A stretch of 64,000 bases of DNA. Source: Pilatotrama ljubarskyi (taxonomy: Eukaryota > Basidiomycota > Agaricomycetes > Polyporales > Polyporaceae). This document shows positions 43,497-55,656 of the stretch, piece by piece. Below the pieces are notes generated by a model. The model saw only the letters and a program-made list of their open reading frames with translations. It had not been told where the DNA came from and did not search any database. Every line of letters begins with the position of its first letter. The stretch's first letter is position 1. The DNA is taken from assembly GCA_022385805.1 (NCBI GenBank), contig MU277684.1:279333-343332 (forward strand). Direction: 5' to 3'. The translations under genes were made by a program, and so were the position numbers.

Positions 43497-46067
43497 TCAG
43501 CTCCCAGAACCTGCCATCGTCCCCGGGCCACTGCTCGACCCCGCCTCGGGCTGTGCGTCCCCCTCCTCCCCATCGTTCACCGCCTCCGCACTCGTGAACT
43601 TGCCTTTCTTCTTCCGCCCTGCTGAGGAGGGTGGCGGCGACTGCGCTTTCTTCGTCTTCAGGATCTCCATAATCTCTGTAGACCGACAGGTCAGGTACGT
43701 CGTGTCGACCGAGACAATCTAGGGAGACGTACCCGCGTGCGACATCTCCTCGAAGCCCTTAATGCTCCGTTTCATTGTCAGCCAGCGTCTCTGCAGCGAG
43801 TGCGCGCTCCACACGTTCCAGTTCTCGTCCGGCAGCAGCTTCCAGTCGATCTCCGTGTCGTCCCGCACGTTCAGCGAGTCCACTCTGCGAGCCTTCGGTC
43901 AGTCACACGTCCTGAGTCGAGGCCAAAGCAAAGATACGCACTTGTGCACGAGGATATACGCATCCATCGCACTCCATCTTGGCCGCTCACCCGTGTTCTT
44001 CAACTGCGGAGCCAACGAATCCGTCCTACAAACCTGTTAGACCATGCCACCCCAAGGCTACTTGACCGAGACCGACCATTTGATCCTGCATTGTTGCCGC
44101 CCGCGCTTCCCACCCATGCGCTTGCTCACCACGCCCCAAAAGATGTCGTTGTCAATGTCCTTGCCTTGTTCCACCGTCATCTCCGTCACGATCCGCGTCA
44201 GCTCCTCCTCCTCTTCCTTAGTCCACGCGCCTAAGCAGCACCACGTCAGGCTGTCTTGCGGAGTAGACAATACATATAACGGTCACTGACCGACTCGGCG
44301 CACGTCCCGGTCCTGCAGGTGGTTCCGGTACCTGTCGCGACAGTCGGCAGCGGTCCGCTGCACGACGTCGCTGATCTTCTCCCATTGCTGGCCCATGTTC
44401 TGAACGCACCTGCGTTTCCATACGCCGTTAGAACCGTCCTAGCGCACGGCTGAGAGCATGCAGGACACTCACTGAAGCAACAGGTCGTCCTCAGTCTTCG
44501 TCCACGCGCCTTTCCCAGCGAACGGATGGCGCGCCCGTCTGACATGGTGGTACACCGCGATGATGGGTCGTAGGTGCAGCGCGGAAGCTGTCGAGCGCAG
44601 TGAGAAGGGTAGAGGAGGCATCAGCAGAAACTGAGCTCACTGATTTCCGACCAGAACGACTCGTGACCCTTTTCTTTACCCAGCTTGTTCGAGAAGATGA
44701 TCTGGTCAAGGTCGGCCTGAGACAGGCCCTTCGACTACGAACCCCCTCTCAGCATCCTAACGTGCATTCAACCTGCAAAGAGACCTACCACGCGATATCG
44801 CTCAATGGCAGCGTTCAACTGTGCATCCTCCAACGACGAGAACTTGCCCTTCTTATACACGAGCCCTTCAAAGCAAAACATACTCACCGTCAGCCTCGCC
44901 CGCCCACACACGCACAATCTCGCACCGCACCGCACCTTCGGTCTTCACGAGCTCCGCGAGCTTCGACGCGTTCATCCACACGTTCGCCAGCATGTGCGCG
45001 TGCTCCGGATTGTCATGCTGCAGCGGCGCCGGGGGCCCGTCCGCCAACGCCGGGCCCACGCCCCGGCTCTTCTTCTGCTGAGGCTGCTTCGGGGGCCGTC
45101 CCAGTATCGCGTCAGACCGCACTGGCTGCTGTTGCACAGGCGGCGGAGGCGGGGGCGGGGGCCCGGGCGCGAAGAGCGGCGGGGCGTTTAACTGGACGTT
45201 CGCGGCCGCGGCCGCCTCCCCGAGCGTCTTCAGCACGGTTACGACCTTGGAGATGTCAAACTCCTGTAAGCTTCGCAGGAGGTCCTCGCTCGAGGCGAAG
45301 TTGAGGTCCGGCAAGAGCGCAGCGGGGTCGGGAAACATAGGTGGCTGGCCCGGGGCAGCCTGTCCAGGAGGCGGCGGGTGGCCAAACGCGTTCGAGGCGT
45401 CTTGATGCTGATGTGGATGCGCGTGAGGCGGCCCCTGAGGATGTTGAGGCGGGGGAGGCCCCGCGAAGGCGTACGGATCGAAGTCGGGCGGGTACGTCAT
45501 GTACTGCTGCATCTGCTGCTCGAAGGTGCCCGGGAGCTGCTGGCCGCCATGCCCCGCCGTCGCGGACGCCGCGGCCACGACGGCCGAGAGGAAGTCCGCC
45601 GAGGACGTCGAGAGGTCCATGTGCGGCGGAGCGACCGGCGGCACGGCAGAAGGGCCGGTGAGAGCAGGGTCGATCTGCGGGGGTATAGGCTCTTCGTGCG
45701 CACGCTCCTTGCCCTTGCTCTTTTTCTTCTTCTTCGCGGGCGCACCGTCGGGCTCGGAGGGCGGCGTCGTCTGCTCCCCACTCCCGCTCCCACTGGCCGT
45801 CCCGCTGCTGCCCTCGTCCTCCCCGTTCGGAATCCCAGCATCATGCTTCTTCGACTTTTTCTTCTTCCTCACCGCGCTATCCTCCTGCGTCTGCGTCTGC
45901 GCAGCGTCCTCCTCCCTATGTCGCTTGTGCTTCTTCTGCTTCGCCCCGCCGCTCGCAGCTGCAGCGGCATTGTTCGCGTCTCCGACGGCCTGCTGAAGAG
46001 CGCGCTGGATGTCGTCCGAGAGCGATGCGGTGGTTGTCGGCGCGAGCGAATTCAGGTCGGAGGACAT
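43497..46067 (-). CDS. Myb/SANT DNA-binding protein (Reb1/DMTF1-like)
   Basis: A nuclear DNA-binding protein of the type that includes fungal Reb1 and vertebrate DMTF1/TTF-1, which act in transcription termination and replication-fork arrest. The N-terminal half is disordered with lysine runs (AKQKKHKRHREED, VRKKKKSKKHD, APAKKKKKSKGK) and a Pro/Gln/His-rich stretch. Next comes YKKGKFSSLEDAQLNAAIERYR with LSQADLDQIIFSNK, then Myb repeats GAWTKTEDDLLLQCVQNMGQ and GAWTKEEEEELTRIVTEMT, with KRMGGKRGRQQCRIKW, and a third degenerate repeat (WNVWSAHSLQRRWLTMK). The tail has AGRKKKGKFTSAEA and ends at 43497-43499. At least five introns fall in the Myb half. Which role it has cannot be told from sequence alone. 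Confidence 0.75.
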
Positions 46068-46410
46068 GGTGTTTCGGTGCCGCGGAGGCCCAACGCGTGA
46101 GTGGTTTAGGGCGGGTCAGGACGTGACTGACGGTGGATGAGGGGAGGCAACTTCGCGTCAAGCGCCCGCCCCTTTGCGCAGACCTGCACGCATTGGGTAG
46201 GTGGTGGCTGACGTAAGTTGCGGTTCGTCGGACCGCAAAGCTTGCCGCAAAGTGAGCGGAGTCCTCCGCACAAGGCCCTCCTGTTTGACACACCCCATAG
46301 TATTGCCCTGAAGGCAGAAGGAGAGACTAATAGCATGTAGACCAAGTACATAGAACTACATATCCGCCTGTACATCCAAGAACCAGCATACGGAAACGAG
46401 ACAAGCCCCT
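46068..46410. promoter_or_regulatory. Promoter region of the Myb gene and 3' flank of the aminotransferase
   Basis: About 340 bp. No gene or obvious element beyond this. Confidence 0.4.
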
Positions 46411-48663
46411 CTACTGCGGGTTCTCGAAAAAGTCGCGCACGACCTCCCCGAAAATCTTCACCGCCTTCTTCAGGTCTTCCTCCTATTAGCGAAAGTTTCA
46501 GCATCCTTTACAGGCAAAGCAGTCGTAGTAAGACTTACCGAGGCGAAGCTGAAGCTGATGCGGTAGTGTCCCTCAGCGGGGTTGACGCCATCCTCCTCAG
46601 CAGCAAAGTAGCGACCAGGCCCAGTGAGCACGCCCGCCTCCGCGATCTTGACCCATAGCTTGACCTCGAGCGTCTCCTCGTCGCCCGGCTTGAAGCCGCG
46701 CACGTTCTTGAAGTGCATCTTCAGCCACAGGAACATGCCCGCCGTCGGCGGCACAAGGCTGAAGTACGTCTGCTCGTCGCGCGCGAACTTCTCGCTCATG
46801 AGGGCGCCGCGCCGCGGCTTCGCGGACGCCGTATACACGGTGCAGCCCCTCCAGGCGCCTGTCGTGCCGAGCGACATCTTGAGCTGGAACTCGTCAGACA
46901 GGGCGTCGATTAGGGAATCGCGGCGCGCCTCGTACTGAACGGACAGCCCTGTTCATCGTGGTCGTTAACGTCCGAAGTCACTGGCACGTGCGGCCTTCAC
47001 TCACCCTGCAGCCACCTAGCATATCCTTCGAACTGCCATGTCATGAGCAACTGAGTGATGAGGGACTGGGTTCAAAAACGAGGTCAATGAGCTCCGGTGA
47101 ACTGCGTTTAGGAGCACACGTTTAGCGCACCTGGCCGAAACCGCAGGGGGCCTGGGCAGAGGTCTCGCCTGCACGCTCCAATCTCTCTGCGAAGCGCGGG
47201 TTGCATGTGAAGAAACCAAGGCGTGATCCGGGAGCAATAGTCTGCAAGCAGGTTAGTCGAGTGAGAACGCACCCACAGCAATCGACATACCTTGGAGAAC
47301 GTGTCGAGGCGGATGACCCGGCCCTGGTAGTCGAGCCTGCCGCAGGTTATGGAGGTGGTCACCACAGGTAAAGAAAAGTCGCTTACTTGACGTAGCTCGG
47401 AGACAGGGAAGCAAGCCACTTCTCAGGGTCGGCAGAACCTGCTTGGGAGCGCCGTTCGAACTTCGCAGCGTAGGGCGTCATCTGCAAGAAGTAATACGGA
47501 TCATCCTCTACGATGATGATGTCTGCAATGCCGCCAGCATGTCAGTACGTATGCGGTGGACAGTTGACGCGGAGACGGCGCACCGTATTCGACACAGATG
47601 TCATAGATCTCCTTCTTCCTGGCCAGGCTCGTCGTCTAACAACCTATTAGTCGCTGGGAGGACGAACCGAAACGTCAATGACCCTACCAATCCGGTGGGA
47701 TTCTGGCCAACAGGGACTGTGTACATGACGTGCGGACTACGGCAAGGAGAATGTTCAATCCTTCAAATTCCAGGCTTAGAAAGTTTCGCGTGTCCTACCG
47801 TTTGCAGCCGCGCGCAGTCTCGTCCCAATCAGAAAGCAGCTTGCGCAGTTCGTCGCTGCGCATGCCATCGCTGTCCATAGGCACGCCGACGGGATGAATG
47901 CCATAAGGCTTGCTGCTGGCCAGGGCCGACGGGTAGGTCCAGTCCTCGGTAATGAACGCCTCGCCAGGGTTGCACAACATGAGTATCGACCTCCCCCACC
48001 TGTTACACCCCCAGACTTAGCGATCAATCGAGACGAGCGCAGCAGAAACGAGGTGCGCACCCATCGGTGTTACCGGTCTGGACGAGAGTGGTCCAGTCCG
48101 AGTAGGCAGGCTGGTAGACCTTCTCGACAAAGTCGCTTATGAACTTTGACAGCTGCGGCAGGCCTGTCGCGGTGCCGTACTGGAGCGCCGTAGCAAGATT
48201 CACCTGCTCCGCTGGATGATCCGTGAACTTTGGGATGTTGATTGTCGTTGTCTTCTCCTTGCGGGAGGCCCCGAAGAGCTTCCACAGCCACGAGAGGCCC
48301 GACGACTCTGAGTGGTTGTTGGAAACCGAGAACGACTCAGAGACCAGCGCTGGAAGAATGGTACATCAACATGCGCAGGCGACAGGTAGAAGTGTGACTT
48401 ACCATCGCCCGAGATTCCGGCAAACGGGAAGTAGTCCGGGCTGGGCATCCCTAAGGAGCGCCAAGCAAGTATGTATTCAGCATTCCTTTCTTTCTGGCCG
48501 AGTAGTGGAGGAAGCGAATAGTACCTCCGGCAAGGGAGATCATCCCGGGGCGACCGAAGTACCGCGCTAATCCCTTCAGAGGTGACGTCTCTCGCGCCCG
48601 CGCGACCTCGGAGAGGTGATGAGACAGGTCGACGGCCTTCTGCCGCTTCTCAGACGATGGCAT
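46411..48663 (-). CDS. ARO8: Aromatic amino acid aminotransferase (ARO8-like, PLP fold type I)
   Basis: Transfers the amino group between aromatic amino acids (or 2-aminoadipate/kynurenine) and 2-oxoacids. The N-terminus is KAVDLSHHLSEVARARETSP followed by GLARYFGRPGMISLAGGMPS, typical of the ARO8 group. Further motifs in order are QYGTATGLPQLSKFI, VQTGNTDGWGRSILMLCNPG, TVPVGQNPTGLT (PLP-binding N-P-T-G), YDIIIVEDDPYYFLQ, and RLDTFSKTIAPGSRLGFF, where the Lys forms the PLP Schiff base. The C-terminus has EGHYRISFSFAS with the substrate-binding Arg. The stop is at 46411-46413. Around ten introns, and the active-site exon is split near 47240-47290. The protein of about 540 residues is the usual size. 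Confidence 0.88.
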
Positions 48664-50675
48664 CGTTCTCAGGGGGGATGGCGAGCTTCAGGCGGAGGTG
48701 CTCGTAGTACGAGGCTACGAGAGGTCGAACCACGGGCTGTCTCGGCCACCAACTACTTACGACGCTGATAGTGATTACGCTGCGGGCGGGGTGGGATTTA
48801 CATGACTCAGCGCGTAAGCAGCCCCCACACGCTCTGTAGATAAGCCGGCACGGCTGGGGCGTTCCGCTCCGTCCTTGAATAATTCATGGGAAGCGCCTCG
48901 CGTGGCGATAGCTCAGAATACGACAGGCACGGTACAAATATTCCAGTACTGAAGGGGACGAAGACGCGTCCAGCACTTGCAGAACTTCTCGCTGAAGTGC
49001 ATGCGCAGTGCCAACTGATGCCCGACGGGCCGAAGCGTACCAAAATGAGCGCCCTGCATGCGCAGGCTAGCTCACCCGCGCGCGCATTCGGCATGATAAC
49101 AAGGCACGCAAATCAGCCACACGTCATAGAATACGTTGGACCTGTGTCATGCAGTCGGACCGGACCCAGGCAGAAAACGTCTCGCACCGAGGCGAAAGAG
49201 CATGCGCGAGAGGTTTAGACATAGACGTCCTCATGCGGGCACCATCTGCGTTGACGACTCCGTTCACCACAAGTATAAGTACAGACTGTGGTACGCCCAT
49301 CGCCTAACAGCAAGTTCTGAGGACTGACTGACTATGCCGGCCTATGCCACGGAGGGATTAGCTCGCTAAGCGCACGCCTGCAGAAGAGCGGGTGCCTGTG
49401 GCAGACTCACAGATAGAACCTGCCGGGACAGAACTCCACCGCGCGACGACATGTCCATGATGCCCCTCCTTCCACGCGTAGAGCCACACTTCGCGCGCTC
49501 GTTACTACGCGTCTTGCTAGGATGTGCAGTCGCTTCGCCGAAGGCTCGTAACCGAATCTGCCGTGCAAATCTCTCAAATCTGTGAACCCAATCTGCGAGT
49601 CGTTGACGGCATACCCCAAGCGAACCAAGTGTTCATCCTAACAAGAAGCGCGATGGATGCGGGTGGGCGGAGGTCGGATGTACGCTGGAAGGTCCGTAGG
49701 GGCCTCACGCACGTCTGAAGGGCGACAGAACGTCAGCAACTTCGAGCGATCTGGTACGGTGCAGCGACATACCGAGACGGGGGGACGCTGGGTAAGGAGA
49801 GACGATGCGCCCGGAGCAGAAGCAAAAAAATCCACATGCGCTTTTAAGTAGAGAGCGGAGATCCAGATCAAGATATCGGTGAAGATGGTGCCAACTCTCT
49901 AATTGGTCCCCTGGATTCTCGAGCGGGTTTCATCCTCCGCAGTTGGTAACAGTGACGAGGTGATGTGGGCAACAAGGCAGTCTGGGCTGATAATCATCAC
50001 GAATGAATTGAGCGTCGATTGAAAAAGTCATAAGACGCTCACCTCTCCGCTCTTCAGCGTGAATCGCGACATCGCGTCCGACAAAAGCCGCTGGGGTTCT
50101 CTGAGAAGGAATTCTAGGGTATAACGCCTCATGTTGTGTGCCGATGGATCTCTTCTTCATGAGAAGGCGACAACGAAAGTGACCGAGTCCGTGTAGAGAT
50201 ACTGCCAACGTGTTCCTGCTCGGGGAGAAGAATACGGAGTAGATCCATAGAAGGAAGCCGTCCTCTCAATTGTCACTCCTCGCGATTGCAACGCGTACGC
50301 GTCGACATGTGTTGACACAGTCTGATGTGATGGAGACATGGGGGTGTGCAGCATGTCCTCTGACAGCTTCGTGGTTAGTGCAGGGCCCGGCGCTTATTCC
50401 AAGTGGCCATGATCCATCCACCAGACCTGCCTAGTTTGGTAGTCGGACTTCAGGGCCGGTTGCAGTAATTCCGGGGCGACACCGCCATATCCTGGCTTTA
50501 TCACCATCGTCCATCTTGCTCGTCGCTGGTCCTATCCTTACGCAAGGAGGAGGGAAGGAAAGGTCAGGGTTAGTAGGAAGAGGGAAGAAGCGAGGTACGT
50601 CCGCATTCGTGTGTATGACGCCGCGATCTGGTAACTCCTACGCTAGGTTCAGGCTTTTTGTGAAGTCAGGTCAGA
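48664..50675. other. Intergenic region, about 2 kb
   Basis: The widest spacer so far in the window. It holds the aminotransferase promoter and the upstream region of the knuckle-protein gene. Small open frames at 49407-49628, 49930-50208 and others show no family resemblance. No tRNA or repeat was recognised. Confidence 0.5.
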
Positions 50676-51704
50676 ATGGCGTATCAGTTCAGCAGGAAGG
50701 GGTGTTTTAAGTGCGGGAATTGTGCGTACTCTCACGGAAGCTTTCTTGAGTATCAGCGACCGACGATTTCACAGTGGGGCATATCGCGGAGAACTGCTCG
50801 TCGGAGCAGCGTCTGTGCTACAACTGCCGTCAGCCTGGCCATGAGTCCGCGGCTTGCCCTTCGCCCCGCTCTGTCGCAGCGAAGCAGTCACGAGGGGCAA
50901 TGGCCCATGCTCTGGCCTGGAATAGGCAGGGGAAATGGGGTGAATTGTTTTCCTGGTTCTGGTCCGGAGCCAGTCTAGGAATCCGGACAATAGAACACAA
51001 AGCGCCGCATTCATCGCGTTTCTTATCAATAAGTAGGTTTACTTATCCAGATTCCGGACCCGAACCAGGCTGGTAACCAGGTTGTCGACAGGAGTCCAGT
51101 TCAGTTCAAATTCCTGGCCTGTTCAGGAGGGAAGCACGGGCCAATGCCCCTCGTGAGTGCTACTCGTGCGGTGGCGTCGGTCACATTCAGGCTGAGTGTC
51201 CCAGCCTGCGGGTGCAGAACTCCGGTTCGAAGTGCTACGTGAGTTGTTCATTGTTCACTCATGGAGTCTGGTTTCGTTCTTATTCTGTCTTTTCAGAGCT
51301 GTGGCCGCTTCGGCCACTTTGCGCGCTCCTGCCCTAGTGGCGCCGGTGGAGGCTTTGCCTCCCGCGCTCCGCCCCCGGGTCGTGCTCTGAACACTTCTAC
51401 CCTTCCCCCAGTCAAGTGCTACCGCTGCGGCGGACCCAACCACATGGCCAGGTGCGCATATCTCGATGCGAAATGTACGCGCCAGATCCTGACGCATGTC
51501 CGCAGGGACTGCCTGGCTCCGCCCGGTGTGACGGCTGAGACTGGCGCTCATGTTGGGAACCCCAACAAGAACAAGACCTGCTACAAGTGCCAGCAAGAGG
51601 GTCATGTAAGGGTCGCACAGGTTTTATCTGCTCCTCATCACTGACATGTCTACTATCAGATCGCTCGTGATTGCCCCGAAAATGCTGCCGAGTACGCGGC
51701 TTGA
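50676..51704 (+). CDS. GIS2: GIS2/CNBP-like CCHC zinc-knuckle protein, interrupted by an inserted element
   Basis: A short single-stranded nucleic-acid-binding protein of the CNBP/Gis2 type, linked in yeast to translation and RNA granules. Six knuckles can be joined: CFKCGNLGHIAENC, CYNCRQPGHESAAC, CYSCGGVGHIQAEC, CGRFGHFARSC (preceded by KCYS), CYRCGGPNHMARDC and CYKCQQEGHIARDC. The tail is PENAAEYAA. Introns are near 50721-50778, 51239-51295, 51452-51506 and 51608-51659. Between the second and third knuckles the frame runs into a 269-bp inverted-repeat element that contains an in-frame stop at 51074-51076. Excising element plus one duplicated base restores Lys-Gln-Cys-Tyr exactly. Either an intron inside the element is spliced out or this copy is truncated. 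Confidence 0.75.
50888..51156. mobile_element. MITE-like element with terminal inverted repeats, inside GIS2-like gene
   Basis: The two ends are inverted copies: the left end reads TCACGAGGGGCA, A/T, TGGCCC, A/G, TGCT and the right end is its complement with those two differences. Internal inverted pairs such as TCTGGTCCGGAGCC with the region near 51050-51070 make the element fold as a long imperfect hairpin. It is too short for a transposase. The flanking base G at 50887 and 51157 is the only possible target duplication. Deleting 270 bp joins AAGCAG to TGCTAC, in frame with the knuckle protein. The family could not be named. Confidence 0.7.
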
Positions 51705-54503
51705 TTGCTTGGCGGCCGATACCTCCATTAATATGTCAACCGAGTGTACGATCCATGTACGAAGTTTGACTAGCGGCAGTTTGTATGACGCTGTGTAACG
51801 ACATATGTGCTCTATTTAAGCTGCTTTTCGCCAGTGCATGCTCACGAGCTCAGCCGCAAGCTCGCGCGGCGTGGGATGTGGAGGGGAGTCCCTTCGTCGT
51901 GTAGCCTAATGTACACAAACAGAGCGGTGGGTTGGCCTATCATGCTAGAGAGAGGCTAATCGACGCCGGCAGAGGATTCGGGTGATATTGCAGTTGCTAT
52001 TTCGCTTCCGGATTGCGGCTTGCAATTTGCGGTGCATAGTTGCGTCAAGTAAGCTACATAGTTTCCCCTGCGTTAGTGCGTACGCACGCAATTCTTTCGA
52101 AATTGACATGGGCGGGGTAGATTAGGCAGTCGCGCTACCAAGCTACCAAAGCCAAGCGGTTCGGCGCTTCCGGTACCTAGGGTAATAACCCGGGACGTGA
52201 AGCTGCCTGTCCCTCGTCCATTCGTGAGATGTCGGTCAAGCCGATGTCGAGTACCTTGTGACTAGGTCCTTCGGCGCGTGTCGACCGCGTCTTTCCATCG
52301 GTAGGCAACGCTGCTCTCTGCATGTGGTATGAGCTGACCCGCATTGTGTTTTCAGTTGTCGAGTTCCGTTCCCTATGACGGAAGTCGGGATGCCGTTGTA
52401 ACACACCGTGCTGCGAAGAATACTGCGCATACGTACTGGGATATGGGGCGAGTCGCCCCGGGCTTCTGATTGCTACCTCACGTAGCGCTTTACAGCACCG
52501 GGCGTCGAAGGGGTCGCATGCTCAGCAGACCGACCCTTGCTCGCCTCGCGTCCTCGAGGCCTTCGAATTAACGGTTCAATGACTCTGCCACGAATCCAGA
52601 GACGAGAGACCCTTACGCCAGAGTGGTTATTCACACCGTCTGCATTCTCTGCAAGGGAGTCGGGCAGCGACGTGACACCGGGCAGCTATAATTGTTGCCA
52701 TGTCCTTTCCCAAGGAAGGGAAGGTGTGTTGCCATCGGTTACAATTGTTCCACCCGTCATTCACCCTAGAGAGCCCCCTTCTGTCAGTCCTCGTGCGTGC
52801 CAACGGATTCCAAATGGGCGGCCCACGGTCCACCGTACCTTGCGCGAAGGACGTCGCGGCAGCGGCCCGCCTGTTCCTATGAGCGAGCTTCCGACACCCC
52901 GTGTCTCGTGGTCGGTGATACCCCATATTTTATCAGGAAATCAGGGCAAGTGCGGTCCAAAGCAGCGGCTTCCTCGAATACATTTTCGTTCACCCAGGGC
53001 CGGCTGGCGTACGTCCTTCGGATCGTCTCCCTCTCAAAATGACAGCCGCGCGTTTACTCGACGCCACGAAAGGCCTAGCCCGATCGCTCCTGGGAGCAAC
53101 TCGCAGCCTTTACTGGCGGACGCCCGCAAACAACTCTTCGCTCAATCGGTGTTCTAACCTTGCTGCTCATGGAAGCGGGCCTCCAGGACACCCCGCTCCC
53201 TTGATGCTCAGCACATGCGTGTTCCCTCCGTTGTGCGAGTACTTTCATTGGACCTGCGCGGTGCGGATGGACGGCCTGGCCCCCCAACGAGGCTGCGGGG
53301 CGGCCGGTCGACGGGTTCGATGTGTCGAACTGTTATCACGGTTGGTAGAAGCGTCCTTTCTTCGGACTTCCGCAGTGCCGTACAATTCAATGCGCATACA
53401 TCGATCAAGATACCAGGCTGTTCGTTCAGAACGCTCGATGACGTGCCCTCTCGGACAGCCCATCGAACGGCCGGCGCATCCGTCTTAAATCCTGGCCGCG
53501 AGCCTCCTGGTCCTGCACCTTGGACCCCCTCCCCGGACTCTCCTCCTGGTCCACAGGTTCGACGGTCGCCGCTGGAGGTTTGCATCGTCTGCACATGTAT
53601 CCCAACGTATCTGACGACCCTGCCCCGTCTAGTGCTCTTCTAGCGGCGCCAAGGCTCCCTGCGTGCGAATCTCCAGACCGCAAAGGTCCCTCACGTTTCT
53701 TCGCATCCCATCCGCTTCTTGTAAGGCTGCCCGACGGCCTCGACCGTAGCGTGTACGTGCCTAGCCTACGACTCATAATAATGTCGCCCCCGCTGACCGA
53801 CGTTCTTCTGCAGGGCGGTACCGACGCCTGCATCGAGCTCCTCTCCCAGCCTCTCAGGAAGCAGGTACGCGAAAGATCCTGGGTGAACTCCAAGTTGTGG
53901 AGGTAAGGCCCATGTGTCCCTCCTCAGAGTTTCGCGGCTAACGGTCAGCTCAGATGGCATCGACACCTAGAATTTGATGGAAGTCTGGTTGACGTTTTCC
54001 CGTAATATCATGGTAGCCAGCCGCGGGCCAAGTGCGGCTGGCGGCCAGCACTTCTGCAGCCTGGGTTGTGCTCTCATAGGCTGTCCCAATGCACATGTCT
54101 TCTCAGGGACTCGATCCGCATCGATGATGGTGTCCACTAAGCTCTTATGCTCGACTGTAGGTGGTTTCTGATGCTGCAGGTTTTACGGCATCCTCCCCAG
54201 GCCGTAGGAGCTTAGGCACGTTTGAGAAGCACAGTCGGCTCTCTCGTAGACTGTCCGGCACGCAATGGCAGGTCATGCCCTAACGACCCGCGTGGTGTGC
54301 GAGGCAGGCGCCCGTACAGTCAACGTGTTCGTAGTGTCGACGGCGGGTAACATGGGTATGGTACGATTACTTGTTATCGGGCATAGGTGTCTAGAATGTC
54401 AAGCGTGCTACAAATCATCTAAGTATTACGATGTCTATACTCTAGAGACGCAGGCGGTTGTCCGCGAGAAGTGTCCCAAGGCCAGCGGTGTGTTCATGCG
54501 GTC
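51705..54503. other. Gene-poor stretch, about 2.8 kb
   Basis: No exon chain or domain was recognised on either strand. Open frames up to about 200 codons (52537-53157, 53039-53488, 53520-53906 and antisense partners) overlap one another and look like GC-driven frames. It could hold an unrecognised lncRNA or a decayed gene. Confidence 0.4.
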
Positions 54504-55289
54504 CTAAGCTTTACCTGGACCGTACATCTCCGCACATCGCTCCTCGAACGCCTTGACCATCATCTTCGAGACCTGGCCGAAGAAGGTGGCGGACACTGCA
54601 GCGTGTACCGGGTTCGCGAACGCAAACGAAAGGTCCAAGGTGACGAGGGTCGGGCGGGAGTCGCCCTGCGCAGCATTACGCGGATCTTGCGGAGGCGCTT
54701 CGGATGGGAAGCGCGCCGAAGGATGCGGCGACTGCGCTGACGCAGGCTGAAAGCGCCAAACGGTGTTGAGAGATTTGAACAAGGGCGTTGCCGACGCCGC
54801 CACCGCCTGTGAGCAGAATGCATTACAGCCTGTGCCGCGATGCGGAGACATGGCGAGCTATACCTCTACTGATTCGTATGGTCGGCAAGTGACCTTGCTG
54901 ATGTAGCTTTCCTCGAAGGACATGAAGCCGACCGTCAGTTCAACGTCCGCGACTGTACGCCCGGGGTGGTCATGTTGTGGATATTTGCGCACTACTCGAG
55001 CTCCGGTGCAGAACGGCAGAAAGTGAGGATAGGCGGTCGCATCGGCGACTAGCTCGTATAGCTGTTTTCGTGAGTAGCTGGGGAGAAGACGCGTTCAGTC
55101 GGAACACGGTTGGATTATCCGGAGTTGCGTCACACACGGAAATATCTTGCGTTCATGGTATGTTTGAGGGGGTGAGTCGCCACCATCACTGCTAGAAAAG
55201 GGCGAAAATGAAGAGAGGTTTGGGAGGGTAAAGATGTGCCTCGAGAGGCGGGTGCCTGTGCAGCGGGCGAGGCGGGGGAGGAGAGCCAT
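54504..55289 (-). CDS. COQ10: COQ10, coenzyme Q-binding START-like protein (mitochondrial)
   Basis: Coq10 binds ubiquinone and is needed for its use in respiration and efficient synthesis. The basic N-terminus MALLPRLARCTGTRLSRHIF fits mitochondrial targeting. The START/polyketide-cyclase-like fold follows: HERKIFPYSRKQLYELVADA (across an intron near 55081-55139), then TAYPHFLPFCTGARVV, VADVELTVGFMSFEESYISK, VTCRPYESVEAVAASATPLF and KSLNTVWRFQPAS. After a Pro/Ser-rich insert, LVTLDLSFAFANPVHAAVSA and FFGQVSKMMVKAFEERCAEM complete the domain. The stop is at 54504-54506. The insert between WRFQP and LVTLDL is longer than in yeast. Confidence 0.88.
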
Positions 55290-55656
55290 GGGAGACGAAC
55301 TTGGGCGTCCGGATTGGTGCACAGGTGATCGGGAGGCGGAGACGCCCGTGTGGCGACACCGATGACCGCGTACAGCGTCCGCAAACTCAAACGGCGTTCC
55401 CAAGCGTCCTCTTCGTCGTCCTTGTTCTCTCGTTCGTCTTCTCCGCCGCCATGTCCTCTGCTCGCGTCTAGACATCTAACTACTGTATCTGCGACCATAT
55501 ACATCTCAGGGCATCGCCGTGTACAAATACTACGTTGCCGACTCTCACCGCTTGACTCGCCACGGCTTGTACTTCTACGTATTCTTGCTGCTCAATTCAC
55601 TCTTGCACGCCCTTGTTCAGGACCAGCCCAATTTTTATACGCCGGAATCCTCGAAT
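55290..55656. promoter_or_regulatory. Divergent promoter region, COQ10 / coiled-coil gene
   Basis: 367 bp between start codons of divergent genes. Plus-strand open frames extend into it but lack conserved content. Confidence 0.4.

Noticed and set aside
50888..51156. Calling the insertion an ordinary spliceosomal intron
   Set aside because: Its ends lack GT and AG, and exact in-frame restoration occurs on removing the inverted-repeat unit, which fits insertion rather than an ancestral intron.
53039..53906. Overlapping plus-strand frames of 130-150 codons
   Set aside because: No recognisable domain, antisense frames of similar length exist, and composition looks like random GC-rich sequence.
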